Notes: generated from the letters alone by a model not told the origin. Positions 23,130 to 35,790 are shown, counted from the first letter of the stretch. The stretch: 64,000 nt of DNA from Scilla litardierei (GCA_030789695.1 CM061142.1:357219486-357283485); one strand, 5' to 3'. Program-made: numbers and translations.

Positions 23130-23335
23130 CCGTACCTGGCGGGTCAGACCCGCAAGTAAATTAGCAGGTCGGACCCGCTAATGCGGGTCCGACCCACGGG
23201 AGAAACTGGAGCCGCATGTAGCATCACGCGGGCTGAGCCCGCGGCGCGGGGCCACGTGCTACTGCATACGGGATCTCCAAGCCCAGCGCGTGCCACGTGG
23301 CATGCGCAGATCGCGCCACGTGGCGCGATTTGACA
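23130..23335. repeat. GC-rich palindromic block with three G-boxes in Copia-B LTR
   Basis: Inverted repeats include GCGGGTCAGACCCGC, GCGGGCTGAGCCCGC and the perfect 18-bp palindrome TCGCGCCACGTGGCGCGA (23311-23328). CACGTG cores lie at 23253, 23294 and 23317. The block is about 270 bp upstream of the TATA box. Confidence 0.7.
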
Positions 23336-23598
23336 TGCCTCCTTGTGAGGCTTGTTTCTTTGGCTGTTTTTGCAAAAACGGGATTTGAAAGTCTAATTTC
23401 GACATTTGAGGGGTCAAATGATATCGGAATATGCGATTGTTATCTCGAGATCGTCGATTTGACAGTTTAATTCAAAGTAGAAACTCGGAAATGGATTTAT
23501 TGTTGATTTTAGAAGTTTGGACTTCTAGTGAAATCAATCCATATTACCCATTTAATTGTCCCACATTGCTCGTAGCAAATGAGGAGGGGCCGATTCCC

Positions 23599-23608
23599 TA
23601 TATAAATA
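23599..23608 (+). promoter_or_regulatory. TATA box of Copia-B 5' LTR
   Basis: TATATAAATA in the context CCCTATATAAATAGGGG; the same form as in the Copia-C LTR. The corresponding part of the 3' LTR is deleted. Confidence 0.65.
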
Positions 23609-23633
23609 GGGGTAGCCCGCTTCATTGAAGAGT

Positions 23634-23638
23634 GCACC
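23634..23638. repeat. LARD-1 target-site duplication, left
   Basis: gcacc, an exact match to 40679-40683 on the other side of LARD-1. Confidence 0.85.
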
Positions 23639-26533
23639 TGTAACGCCCCGCTTCCCAGGATACCCGAGAAGTACGAATCCATCCCAAGTATTCCTAAAGA
23701 GATGAGTGTTACGAAGGGAGATACAAAAACTCAGAGCAGGTCCACTGCGCACTATTGTGGTAGTACCTGTAATGTTCCCAAAGAAAAACAAAAACACTAA
23801 GAGCCAACACAGAGCAATATAGAAGCAACAAGGGAACATCAGACTTTATATATATATACACACCTCAACAAGTCCAATATACATCATCTTATACATATGT
23901 ACAACGAAACAACTCATCCTCGAAAAAGAACCCAACATTACAATATCCCTCACCTCTCCCCTCACCAACCAATCCTACAATCAAACACCTCAACCCTAAC
24001 TCCAAACTCCATCTCTGCCACCAACACCAACACCTGAAAAACAACGGGTGGGGCACGTCAATGCGTAACACAGTAGGATATCCAAACTCTAATGGCATAT
24101 TATCCAACCATGAATGCAATCCTCCAAGGGGAAATTAGATGCAAGTACTTTACATAACAATGCAAGGCATAATTAGATGCAAGTATGCTAAATAAACAAT
24201 GCATAGCATGGCATAAAATAAAGGATCTACAACACGAGCTATAAGGAAATGAATTTCTTAAAGTAAATACAACTACAAGGAAACAATTAAGTAAGTGCAC
24301 AACTAAGTAAGGGAAGAAAGGAAGCAACTAGTGTAAACATCTAATTAAAAGAATTATCTGAAAGTAACATCAATTAAAATACCAACAACTGATGAATTCT
24401 TAAGTCATGCATCACTTGGCTCATTGCTCCATCATATCATCTTGTATCAAATGACCCATAGCCATATATCAGGTTATCTCGCTTTCATACTACTAGGCCC
24501 GTGGCCATATTTACTCTTGATGTTCCAATCCCGAGTTGCACTTAGAAATGAATGACATGAGAAATAACCACGTAACATACACATATCACAACAAGTCATA
24601 ATACATATACAAAACACTTACTAGGTACAAAATACACAACCCCAGCACACTTATTAAGCACATATGCATCACATCTCAAATAATGTGTAATGATACATAA
24701 TAATGCATAATGATGTATATGATGCAACATGAAATGCAATGCAAGGGATCCCATAGCTATGTCGGCGTGCATGTGTCTCATGACTACTCCGTTATCAATG
24801 TGGAGTCACCTAATGGATCAAGAGGTGGCCAACGGTGAATTCTCCCACCTCCTACCGCGACACTTTGTCCATGCACGTGCACTCCACCTTCGTGTCTTAT
24901 ATCCGTGTATCACATTTCACATTCACATTCCACATTGGCTACTACTATGGATTCAAGAGGTGGTCCACGGCATGCTCATGCAACTTTGCTCCATGTAGTG
25001 CCCCATATCTAATTATCTCATATCACAACCATAAAAATGGGTATTTCTCACATTTCTTGCATTTGCCTTCACATGGGCATTTTTACGAACACCTGGTAAG
25101 CATCATACACATGACCACTATTACATTGGCATTCCATAACCAGGAACTCACTATCTTATAGTAACATTAAGCATTAATATCTGAACGTGAGATTAACACC
25201 AAAACACAATTTAAAACACTACTAAACAATTCTGCTTGCTGGTAGTTTACCAACAGCCATACACAGTAGCAGATACTGGCCATTTCTAATATGAATTTGA
25301 CTAAACTTTGTAAACAAAATTGTAGATATTGTAATGCTAACTTTCATGAAGAAATATGCACTAGGGGATTTATGGTGAATTATTTGGTGAGATATGTCGA
25401 ATATGTTTTTCAGACAGATTCTGGGGGCTGTATCAATTGCCATTTTAAGTCATTTTGCAGTTAAAATCTCGAGAACATGCACTAGGGAAAAGTTGTAGAG
25501 CATGTTGTTAACTTTACAACAAGACCAAGATCACTAATTTATGTGTTGTGTGCAGGTACTGAGATCAATTTTGTCCAACTGTGTCCAGACTGGATGACAA
25601 CCAGACATGTTGTAAAGAAAGAATTATTACTCCTAATTCCTGAGCTAAACATATATCGAAATTTATATGAATCTGGGGTAGGATTTCAAGATCTACAAAA
25701 ATATAATTTTTCCAGAATTTATTAATGCCTAAATTAAAATATACACGCAGATGAACAAGCAACAGATTCTATCTACAGATTCAGCTCTGTGGTTTGCATG
25801 AAACTAAGTTAATTTATCATGGATTAACACAATAAACTATTAGTGAAGGGATTCCTACCTCATGTATCTTGATTTTACTCCTTCAAAACTTCCTCTTAAG
25901 CTCTATTGATTCCTCCTTCAATCAAGCCCTCATTCATTGCTCCTTCTTTAATCTTCTTCTCTTTCCTTTACATGCTTCTCCTTAATTCTCTCCCTCCATC
26001 ACTCCTCCTCCGTTTACTTCTCTCTCTTTTTCGTTCCTCTTGTGATTTTTTTGGTATGTCATAGAATTCGGCCCCCATGAAGAAAACAAAGAGAGAAAAA
26101 GGAAAATGAATAGAAAAAGAGAAGGAAAGAAAGAGAAGAATGTAGAAGAAGATGAGATAATTAAAGGGAAAGATATTTTCTTCTAAAATTCTATTTTATT
26201 ACAAGTTTGCCATTGCACAAAGCCCTTCTATAATTGCCCTCCAACTGGTATATTAATTTCGTTACATGACATTGCAAGAGCCTCTTGTTAAATACCCTCT
26301 AACTTTGTGTCTTAATTACAAGTTTGCCATTAATAAAAGGGAAATACAATTGCCCCCCTACACACTCATGCAAAAATACACTACACACACACACACACCA
26401 TATACTACATACCACAGTGTCATCCATGACATTCATTACTTACAAGAATAATATTTAATACAATGGCAATATTTTCTATATACACATCCATGACATTCTC
26501 ATCCATGCTAGCTACCATAGGCATACATATAAG
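23639..26533 (-). repeat. LARD-1 LTR A, first piece
   Basis: It aligns closely with 37527 to about 40504. There is no gene; tct-rich and aaag-rich stretches face each other (25890-26170). It is cut by Copia-C at 26533; with the piece 35603-35776 the LTR totals about 3,069 bp. The other LTR is longer (3,152 bp), partly through a short extra stretch near 40412-40460. Confidence 0.8.
26529..26533. repeat. Copia-C target-site duplication, left
   Basis: ataag, an exact match to 35598-35602. Confidence 0.85.
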
Positions 26534-27849
26534 TGTAGGAATATGATGCCCTCGGGGCCATTTATCACTATGTGAATAGCACAAACATCTTGTTCGAAAT
26601 AACAGTAAGCTGTTTGGTAATAATTTATCTAAGTTATATTGTAATGTAGTTAACATTAGATATCAACTTAGGTAAAGTCCCGAGACTTTATGCAAGGTCA
26701 AACGGGTATCGAGATGAGTATCTCGATCATGGAGAAACGTTTGACCGTCTGTAGCATAAGTCTAAAATGGTTCGTGGTTGTAGATGTTTCGAGACAAGGA
26801 TATCGAAACATCGGATAGACCATTGTGTCTTAGTCTTCACCGTTTAGCGGTGGCGATGATCTCATGATCGCTTGACTTGGCGAAGTCAAAGACGAGGCAC
26901 AGGTGCTCATTAGAATGAGTTCACTGAACGATCCAATAGAGTTATCATATGGTTATATTGACCAATCTGTCAATGATAACTCTGAGTGATGATAGGCTAG
27001 TTGGTCTTTTGACTTGAGGTCATTTTGACGGACCTGTGCGTAAACGGTGCCACTTAGATCAACTGACCTAGATTCGAGGCAAGGCCTGTCGAAAGGTCTT
27101 TTGATTAGGTGTCACTTGAAACGTACGAGGCGAGTAATGACCAAGAGAGGATTCGTCTCTCCCGGTCAATGGGAGTTAGTGTCGTAGAGTTAGTTCGGTC
27201 TTTAGTAAAAACTCTGCGCAGAGTATGTTGGAACAAGTCCAACATTTATTGACTAAAGATTGATCGAAACTAACTGGAGTCAAGTTATTGGGGTTGACAG
27301 TTTGACCTTACCCCAGACTTGATCTACACGACACAGTTTAGACGAAGAGACTATAACTGCAGAAATCATCATAGACATGGTCAGGGTGGTCCCGACAATT
27401 CTCATGTTGATGAGCTAACCACATTATGATGATGCTGAAACAGGGATGGCAGCCACTGCTCGTGGTCTTTGTTGTATAGGGCTTCGAGCCCAACCTGTAG
27501 TAGGGTCAGGCCGTAGGGTCACACAAAGAGTGCGACCTTCGTCTAGTAATAGGTAGAAATTAGTTAGGGAGAATATTTTGCATTTTTGATGCAAGGGATG
27601 GAATAATTGCATTTGATGCAATATGGTAATTTAAGCCTAGATAAGGACTATTTTGCATTTGATGCGAAAGCGATTAAATGTGTATTAAATTGTTTAATAC
27701 AATATTTAATAAAATAAACGCAAGGAAAAGTTCACGAGTATGACGGGAATGTCCCGGTCTAGACCCAGGTTCGAACGGCGTCCAAATCGGACACCAGATG
27801 CTCAAGTTAGAGCCAAAACAGCCCAAAGGGTCAAGGCCAGTAAATACAA

Positions 27850-28075
27850 GGCAGACCAGGCTGCCTGGGCTAACCCAGGCTCTGCCTGGGCTAAGCCCAT
27901 GCTCGGCCTGGGCTAGCCAGGCGCAAGCCTGGGCTTAGCCCAGGCCCGCCTGGGCTGTGCCCAGTGCCTGGGCATAGCCCAGGCGCAGGCCTGAGCGAGC
28001 CCAGTCGCGTGCCTGGGCTCTGCCCAGCGCCTGGGCGAGCCCAGGTGCGGCCTGGGCTCTGCCTAGGCGGATTTT
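27850..28075. repeat. CCTGGGC/GCCCAGG palindromic array, 5' LTR of Copia-C
   Basis: More than ten half-sites of CCTGGGC or GCCCAGG alternate in both orientations over 225 bp (for example GCCTGGGCTAAGCCCA). It lies about 350 bp upstream of the TATA box. The copy at 34390-34592 in the 3' LTR differs in unit order and small indels. Confidence 0.8.
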
Positions 28076-28429
28076 TGCGCGCGTTGGACGTGTGGGGCCC
28101 ACCCGTGGGCCCCACCTCTAGGGTTTCGAACCCTAAGTGTGCAGATTTAATTGACGGCTCAGTTTTTGTGACAAACTAGCCTTGGGCTGATCTTTGGACA
28201 CTCAATTGGAGGGTCAAACGAACTCCGGTTGACGAACGGTTTTTTTCCTATGCGTTCAACGTTGAGCACCCTTCGGATTTGATAGGTTGTATCGATCTTG
28301 AAGCTCAACGGTGAGGGAGTTAAAATTCACGGAAGTTTGCACTTTGTGAAGTGCAAACTAACTTGATTTTAACTAACCCAAATAATTAGTCCCACATCGG
28401 ATTTTGAGAAAAGGGGAGAGTCCGTCGCC

Positions 28430-28438
28430 TATATAAAT
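28430..28438 (+). promoter_or_regulatory. TATA box of Copia-C 5' LTR
   Basis: TATATAAAT in the context GCCTATATAAATAGGGG. Confidence 0.65.
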
Positions 28439-28700
28439 AGGGGTCTCCCCCCTTCCTCAAAACTCGTCCCAAGCTCTAGATCTGAGTGGCTCTCGTAAAT
28501 GTTGGAGCACGCTCGGATCTAAGCTTAAATTAATATTTCTCCTCTCCCTATTATTTCTGCCTTACTCCTGCGGGCTCTAGCAAAGCCGCAAAGGAGTTCG
28601 GATTCTGGATCCGAAATCTAGGCGGAGGTTTCACTCGCGTGAAACTTTCTTCGGCGCATGGTTGGCTCGACGGCACGGGGATTGATCGCCTCGGGATGCG

Positions 28701-28747
28701 GAGCGGTTCGAGGAGCGGTTCGGGGAGCGGTTCGGGGAGCGGCTCGG
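28701..28747 (+). repeat. 12-bp tandem repeat GAGCGGTTCGGG
   Basis: Four tandem units with few changes, in the transcribed part of the LTR. The same place in the 3' LTR (35216-35262) has four units with more changes. It causes a Ser-Gly-rich open frame that I do not regard as a gene. Confidence 0.8.
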
Positions 28748-29083
28748 CGTGGGACGGGAGCAGCTCGGAAGACGGCGCGGAACATCTCACCTGCCCCAGG
28801 GCTGAGATTCCGGGTATGTGGTTAAAGTATTTTATTAGCATTAGTTTAATTTAATCGCAGTAGGCTAGATCCTTCTTGGGATGGTCAGATCCATCCCAAG
28901 TCGGCATAGATCTTGGCTAAGGGTCTTGGACCTTAGGGCTAAGTTAAAAAATTGTTTTTAACTGCATGTTAATTAGTTAACATAAGTTTTTCTTCCACTG
29001 ATATTGTTTTTGTGTATATATTCCGTCCGACTTAGGACGGGCATAGAGTTTTTGTGCCCTAAGGGACTGCCAATTCCCTTCAG

Positions 29084-29096
29084 TGGTATCAGAGCC
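29084..29096 (+). promoter_or_regulatory. Copia-C primer-binding site
   Basis: TGGTATCAGAGCC, one base after the 5' LTR end; it matches the 3' end of plant initiator tRNA-Met. Confidence 0.9.
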
Positions 29097-32000
29097 TAGG
29101 TTTGCGTAGTCGATCTAGCACTGCGATTTCATTAAACCTATTAATGCCTTTTAAATACTTTTAAATTTTTTTAAAGTTATAAGATAATTTTAAAAATAAT
29201 TTTTGATGTTCAAAATTCTATGTGATAAAATTTTGAACATGAAATATTTTTAAAAAACATTTTTAAAATTTATGTAATAATTTTAAAACTAATTTTAAAT
29301 CTTTAAAAGTTTAAAGTTATTTTGGTTGCCTAAAAATTTATATATGATAAATTTTTCAGCATAGAAATTTTAAAATGGTGTTTTATATTTATGTGATAAA
29401 TTTAAAATTGATTTTAAGGCTTTAAATTTATGCGATAAGTTTAAAAATGTTTTAGATGTTTAAAAAATTGTATGTCATAAATTTTTGAACATGGAAAATT
29501 TTTTAAAGTGATGTTTTAAATTTATAAGATATTTTTAAAACTGATTTTAAAAGTCTAAAATTGTTTATGCGATAAACTTAGTCTATTTAATTGTTAAATA
29601 GTTGTGCACTATCTTTATGCGATAAATTAGTGTAGCTTTATTTTAATGGCTAGTTCTTCTTGTCCCTTATTTGATAACACAAGACAACCCTTTAGGTTAT
29701 CCATTAAAAATGATTAAAATTTATTACTTGAATTTTATAGACAAGCTATGTTTTAATAAAACATTAACAACACTTCAAAACCAAATTCCTGATTAGGGTA
29801 GTCCCTTTAATGATTTTTTAATTATAAATGGTATGAAATTAATTCTCATTAAAGGACTTCTCTTTTAGCGTTGTTAATAAAATTTTATTAAAATCCTAAT
29901 AACGATTAGGATAGCACGTGAACCTTATAGTTGATAAGGACTTAATAAAAGTTCTTAAACAAATCCTAAAATTTTGAATTTAAGGATGCAACTAGTGGAT
30001 AGGATTAATTAGTTGTTAATAAAAGCTGTTTAGTCTATGGCATACATACAAAAATGACAAGCTTCATTCAATGGACCATGATCCAGTCAATGTGCTTGGC
30101 TAAGAGTTCTGGGTCAACCCTTGCTAGTCCAAGGGGTAGTGATCCTGGCTTAGTCAATTCCCTGGCTGTGTTCCGCTGGACCGCAATGTCGCGAATCATG
30201 ATTGTATGACACCCTGGACTAAATCTAAGTCAAATATGTTAATGATCTTTTTCAAGATTAGCCGTAGCCCTCCTTGTTTTAGGGGTTAGCAACTATAGGG
30301 CCAGTGTTACAGTTGTTGAGATACACTCAAGCTGTGACATGGCAACCTTGTAGAAACCAACTCCTTAAATACATAAAGATGAAATCTTGACTTGACCCAA
30401 ACCGATGTTGTCGTGAATACACCGAGCGTCGGCGTAAGTTAAGTCAACGATGTAGTCTGACTTGATTTAGTCTAAGACATGACCCAAACCAACGTGTCGT
30501 GCATACACTGAGCTGCGGGGCAAGTCAGGCTAGACACGAAAACAAGGTTCCGACTAGACTAGACATTGTGATTTGGATGAGCACACTCATGATCACAAAT
30601 GGCTAGGGGCAAAAACCGAATAAGAGAGTCATATCCGATATGATCGATGAAGAGTCATCTTCCAATCGCAGAGTTAATCAACTTGTTGAGCTACACTCAA
30701 GGTTGTTTAGACTCAAGGTGGTTGGAACTCTTGCCCATTAATTTTAATTCGATTAAATCGTTCGTTATTAAGCTTTAAAACGATCGTAAATATAGTTGGA
30801 GGATATAGATAGATAAAAGCCAATCTACCTATATTTAATATTGAACATATGCTAAAACTAGGGCAAGACTATATTTACCGAAGGAATCCGAATATATAAT
30901 ATTGGAATTAGTTAACTGGTTAAATAGGTTGATTAATTGAATATCTGGTTAAATTCTAATTGATAGAATTAAACTATATTCTCGTTGACATTAAATGACC
31001 TTCTAAAGAACAGACTTAAGAAATATGATTTCATTAAGTTCTGGGTCCAACAAATAAATTCACACTACATGTCACTCGTCTCTATATGAGGCAGCTTGAA
31101 CATATAGGACATTCAAAGTATGTTTCTCCCTACAACTTGTCGAGCTACCCTCAAGGTTGTATGGACAAACAATTTTGATCCGCAAAGTTCGAGAATTCGA
31201 TTAAACCGTTTGAGTCGAATACGAGTGCATGAGCGGTGCAAGACTATGTATCCCAACCGGATCTTGAGACAAGCAACTTCTTGAGCTACACTCAAGATTG
31301 CAAAAGCTCAAGCGTTTGGATACATAAGTTGCTTGTATAGCTATTTATTTATGTTGATATCTAAATGTGATTTAGAAAAGGAAGAAGGCACTTCGGAAAG
31401 TCAATCGAGTTATATAGTTTAATTTATCATTAGTAAAGGAATAAGTAGGAGGAAATGAAAATGTGACATATTTTGATGTCACGATTTCAGAATAAATTGT
31501 TATACAAAAGACGTTTAACACATTTTGACGAATGTCGTCACATTGCTTCTGAAGTAATGTTTTGTGTTAAGTAATTTGTAAATAACTATATATATATTAA
31601 ATGTTAATATATAAATACACAAGATAGTAGCAAACTTATATGGTAAAATTAGACTAGGCCGTATCAAGAGATTAAGCTTCACAAGTCACATAAAGAGGGG
31701 TCTGACCTCTCGTATTATGAAGTCTACGGACACTTGTGAGTCTTAGCCTTTTAGATACAATGGCCGAAACCCATCTATGAGACAGTGGGAGAATGAGTTG
31801 TCGAACTCAGTCTAGTACATACTGATGTACCCGAGTCTAGATTAACCAAAATAAGTTATTCGTATATTTTATTAAGACACGTGTTCTTGATGAAACACAA
31901 GTCTGATAAAATAAAGAACGAAATGACTAAAGTATTTAAACTGATTCGATTAGATCGAATGGTCAAATACTTAGCTAAATAAAATCTTGTGTAATTAAAA

Positions 32001-33056
32001 GAAAATGTGATTTTCTCTCAGATCAAGTCTGTTAACACATTGGTGTGTTAAAAGGTATGAATCACACTTAATTAGATTTAGTGTGATCCATTGTAAGTGA
32101 CTCTGAGTTAAGTCCTCCCTCTGGGTTAAGTCCTAGATAGTAATGCCTAGGTTTTGATAAAGTTCTATGAGAACATTATCAATAAGATATTCATTAAATC
32201 AATCACGAGGAAGTTGTATATTTACTCGAATTTCGTGAGACGAAAAGTCGAGTTAAGACATCATAACTGATGATCACTTAGTCAACTTCCGGGATGAAAT
32301 TCGGAGTAGTAACTCCGATTTAAAACTTGATGCAATCAAAATAGGTCCGTGTGCGTAAACAAATTTGAGAATTTAGTTTACGTGCCCAAGGAAAATGTTT
32401 CCTCACTTTCTGCAAGTAAATCTTTAAGTTGAAAGGTTGGTGCAGAAAGAAAATAGTGAAGTACAATCTTGTTGGTCGAGAACGGTTTTCATCCTAATTC
32501 CTATAAAACGAATTATGATGAAACCGGTTTCACCAACATATGTGTACAGATCTACTCGGACCAAAGCCGATGTAAAACGCTTAAGTTGACCTTGAAAATT
32601 GGAGCGTTCACTTATAAGTTCGTTTTTCTAAATATGATTTAGACAGACCAACTTATATGAATTAGCCAGAGGGTTTTCAAGGTCAGTGGGAGCGTGTAAA
32701 TTACAAGCGAGGCATCAAAGGGATGGAACATATATTTTGATTAAGTAATCAAAGAGTTTGATACTTTATCAGAAATAGATATGAACCATTTGAAATGACC
32801 AGTAACTAATTTAAAATTATTATCGTAAGGTACGATGAACTAGATAAGATCCAGGGAAATAAAATATTATAGATTCCGATAGACCAAGTGAATTATTTAA
32901 ATAAGATTCAAAAGGTTGGTCTAATATAAACATAAAAACCCCTTAAGTCTATAGTGTAGACGGTTTTGGCAGATCCACTCACGAAGGCTCTATCACATGA
33001 AGTCAGGAAAACTTATGTGTAAAAACGATATTAGATATCGAGATAAATGGGCCTGA
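29097..33056 (+). pseudogene. Copia-C shredded internal region
   Basis: No frame is open beyond about 60 codons. The first 550 bp are AT-rich with a degenerate repeat of about 120 bp. Farther on, 31640-32050 parallels the GAG-pre-integrase and integrase part of Copia-B (48000-48430: the phrases agaggggtc, ctagtacatactgatgta, tgttcttgatgaaacaca, gattttctctcag) but with pieces missing between them. 32370-32470 parallels the start of RT. It looks like a family that kept replicating after losing coding ability. Confidence 0.65.
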
Positions 33057-33058
33057 GT

Positions 33059-33070
33059 GCAAGTGGGAGA
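33059..33070 (+). promoter_or_regulatory. Copia-C polypurine tract
   Basis: GCAAGTGGGAGA directly before the 3' LTR start TGTAGG; Copia-B has the identical tract before its 3' LTR. Confidence 0.85.
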
Positions 33071-35597
33071 TGTAGGAATATGATGCCCTCGAGGCCATTT
33101 ATCCCTGTGTGAATAGCACAAACATCTTGTTCGAAATAACAGTAAGCTGTTTGATAATAATTTATCTAAGTTATATTGTAATGTAGTTAACATTAGATAT
33201 CAACTTAGGTAAAGTCCTGCGACTTTATGCAAGGTCAAACGGGTATCGAGATGAGTATCTCGATCATAGAGAAACGTTTGACCGTCTGTAGCATAAGTCT
33301 AAAATGGTTCGTGGTTGTAGATGTTTCGAGACAAGGATATCGAAACATCGGATAGACCATTGTGTCTTAGTCTTCACCGTTTAGCGGTGGCGATGATCTC
33401 ATGATCGCTTGACTTGGTGAAGTCGAGGACGAGGCACAGGTGCTCATTAGAATGAGTTCACTGAATGATCCAATAGAGTTATCATATGGTTATATTGACC
33501 AATCTGTCAATGATAACTCTGAGTGATGATAGGCTAGTTGGTCTTTTGACTTGAGGTCATTTTGACGGACCTGTTTGTGAACGGTGCCACTTAGATCAAT
33601 TGACCTAGCTTCGAGGCAAGGCCTGTCGAAAGGTCTTTTGATTAGGTGTCACTTGAAACGTACGAGGCGAGTAATGACCAAGAGAGGATTGCTCTCTCCC
33701 GGTCAATGGGAGTTAGTGTCGTAGAGTTAGTTTGGTCTTTAGTAAAAACTCTGCACAGAGTATGTTGGAAGAAGTCTAACATTTATTGACTAAAGATTGA
33801 TCGAAACTAACTGGAGTCAAGTTATTGGGGTTGACAGTTTGACCGTACCCCAGACTTGATCTACACGACATAGTTTAGACGAAGAGACTATAACTGTAGA
33901 AATCATCACAGACACGATCAGGGTGGTCCCAACTATTCTCATGTTGATGAGCTAACCACATTATGATGACGCTAAAACAGGGACGGCAGCCACTGCTCGT
34001 GGTCTTTGTTGTATAGGGTTTCGAGCCTAACCTGTAGTAGGGTCAGGCCGTAGGGTCACACAAAGAGTGCGACCTTCGTCTAGTAATAGGTAGAAATTAG
34101 TTAGGGAGAATATTTTGCATTTTTGATGCAAGGGATGGAATAATTGCATTTGATGCAATATGGTAATTTAAGCCTAGATAAGGACTATTTTGCATTTGAT
34201 GCGAAAGCGATTAAATGTGTATTAAATTTTTTAATACAATATTTAATAAAATAAACGCAAGGAAAAGTTCACGGGTAAGACGGGAATGTTCTGGTCTAGA
34301 CCCAAGTTCAAACGGCGTCCAAATCGGACACCAGATGCTCAAGTTAGAGCCAAAACAGCCCAAAGGGTCAGGCCCAGTAAATACAAGGCAGACCAGGCTG
34401 CCTGGGCTAACCCAGGCTCTGCCTGGGCTAAGCCCAGGCTCGGCCTGGGCTAGCCAGGCGTAAGCCTGGGCTTATACCAGGCGCGCCCTGGGCAAAGCCC
34501 AGGCCCCCCTGGGCGAGCCCAGGCGCGTGCCTGGGCTCTGCCCAGCGCCTGGGCGAGCCCAGGTGCGGCCTGGGCTCTGCCCAGGCGGATTTTTACGCAC
34601 GCTGGACACGTGGGGCCCACCCATGGGCCCCACCTCTAGGGTTTCGAACCCTAAGTGTGCAGATTTAATTGACGGCTCAGTTTTTGTGAAAAACTAGCCT
34701 TGGGCTGATCTTTGGACACTCAATTGGAGGGTCAAACGAACTCCGATTGACGAACGGTTTTTTCCTATGCGTTCACCGTTGAACACCCTTCGGATTGATA
34801 GGTTGTATCGATCTTGAAGCTCAACGGTGAGGGAGTTAAAATTCACGGAAGTTTCACTTTGTGAAGTGCAAACTAACTTGATTTTAACTAACCCAAATAA
34901 TTAGTCCCACATCGGATTTTGAGAAAAGGGGAGAGTCCGCTGCCTATGTAAATAGGGGTCTCCCCCCTTCCTCAAAACTCGTCCCAAGCTCTGGATCTGA
35001 GCGGCTCTCGTAAATGTTGGAACACGCTCGGATCTAAGCTTAAATTAATATTTCTCATCTCCCTATTATTTTTGCCTTACTCCTGCGGGCTCTAGCAAAG
35101 CCGCAAAGGAATTCGGATTCTGGATCCGAAATCTAGGCGGAGGTTTCACTCGCGTGAAACTTTCTTCGGCGCGTGGTTGGCTCGGCAGAAGGGGGATTGA
35201 TCGCCTCAGGATGCGGAGCGGTTCGAGGAGCGGTTCGGGGAGCGGTTCAAGGAGCGGATCGGCGTGGGACTGGAGCAGCTCAGAAGACGGCACGGAACAT
35301 CTCGCCTGCCCCAGGGCTGAGATTCCGGGTATGTGGTTAAAGTATTTTATTAGCATTAGTTTAATTTAGTCGCAGTAGGCTAGATCCTTCTTGGGATGTT
35401 CAGATCCATCCCAAGTCGGCATAGATCTTGGCTAAGGGTCTTGGACCTTAGTGCTAAGTTAAAAAATTGTTTTTAACTGCATGTTAATTAGTTAACATAA
35501 GTTTTTCTTCCGCTGCTATTGTTTTTGTGTCTATGTTCCGTCCGACTTAGGACATGCATAGAGTTTTTGTGCCCTAAGGGTCTGCCAATTCCCTTCA
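33071..35597 (+). repeat. Copia-C 3' LTR
   Basis: The 2,527-bp partner of 26534-29082. Its TATA position reads TATGTAAATA (34945-34954), a one-base change from the 5' LTR. Confidence 0.9.
34390..34592. repeat. CCTGGGC/GCCCAGG palindromic array, 3' LTR of Copia-C
   Basis: The second copy of the array at 27850-28075; it is about 20 bp shorter with changed unit order. Confidence 0.75.
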
Positions 35598-35602
35598 ATA
35601 AG
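35598..35602. repeat. Copia-C target-site duplication, right
   Basis: ataag, after the LTR end CTTCA. Confidence 0.85.
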
Positions 35603-35776
35603 TCAGGCATATTGACTTGCATTCACCCACATAATCATACAAGGATGCATGCGGTAGACTATTTACTATACACATCACGTAGTTACTATGCACACTACAC
35701 AAGTATAAATGCAAATACACACTGTATATCACACAAACATATATACCCTAATGTATCTGGCACTTGGGTCATTACA
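35603..35776 (-). repeat. LARD-1 LTR A, second piece
   Basis: It aligns with 40505-40678 (cattcacccacataatcata, ggtagactatttactatac) and ends GGGTCATTACA, the same terminus as the other LTR. Confidence 0.85.
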
Positions 35777-35790
35777 CTCTACCCACCTTA
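35777..35790 (-). promoter_or_regulatory. LARD-1 polypurine tract (minus strand)
   Basis: The reverse complement reads TAAGGTGGGTAGAG and directly precedes TGTAATGACCC. It fixes the likely orientation of LARD-1. Confidence 0.55.

Larger units (their letters stand above)
21901..23638 (+). repeat. Copia-B 5' LTR, left piece
   Basis: It aligns with 60915 to about 62100 of the 3' LTR (for example tggttaaacatt, gatgataggcaagttggtcc, gtacgtaccagagac-type stretches). Beyond about 23100 it has a GC-rich block and TATA region that the 3' LTR lacks. It is cut at 23638 by LARD-1. Confidence 0.85.
26534..29082 (+). repeat. Copia-C 5' LTR
   Basis: It matches 33071-35597 nearly throughout. It contains a CCTGGGC/GCCCAGG array (27850-28075), a TATA box at 28430 and a GAGCGGTTCGGG repeat (28701-28747). 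It ends ATTCCCTTCA directly before the PBS. Confidence 0.9.
26534..35597 (+). mobile_element. Copia-C: plus-strand non-autonomous Ty1/copia element
   Basis: LTRs of 2,549 bp (26534-29082) and 2,527 bp (33071-35597), TGTAGG...CTTCA, with a tRNA-Met-type PBS, a polypurine tract and an exact TSD ataag. The internal region is only about 4 kb and holds shredded gag-pol with no usable frame. It is inserted in a LARD-1 LTR, and when it is removed that LTR closes perfectly. The close similarity of its two LTRs by eye shows it moved when the internal region was probably already non-coding, so proteins were presumably supplied in trans. Confidence 0.9.

Noticed and set aside
28551..28854. Ser-Gly-rich and Pro-Glu-rich frames on opposite strands
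   Set aside because: Produced by the 12-bp repeat GAGCGGTTCGGG in the Copia-C LTR; the same appears at 35066-35369.
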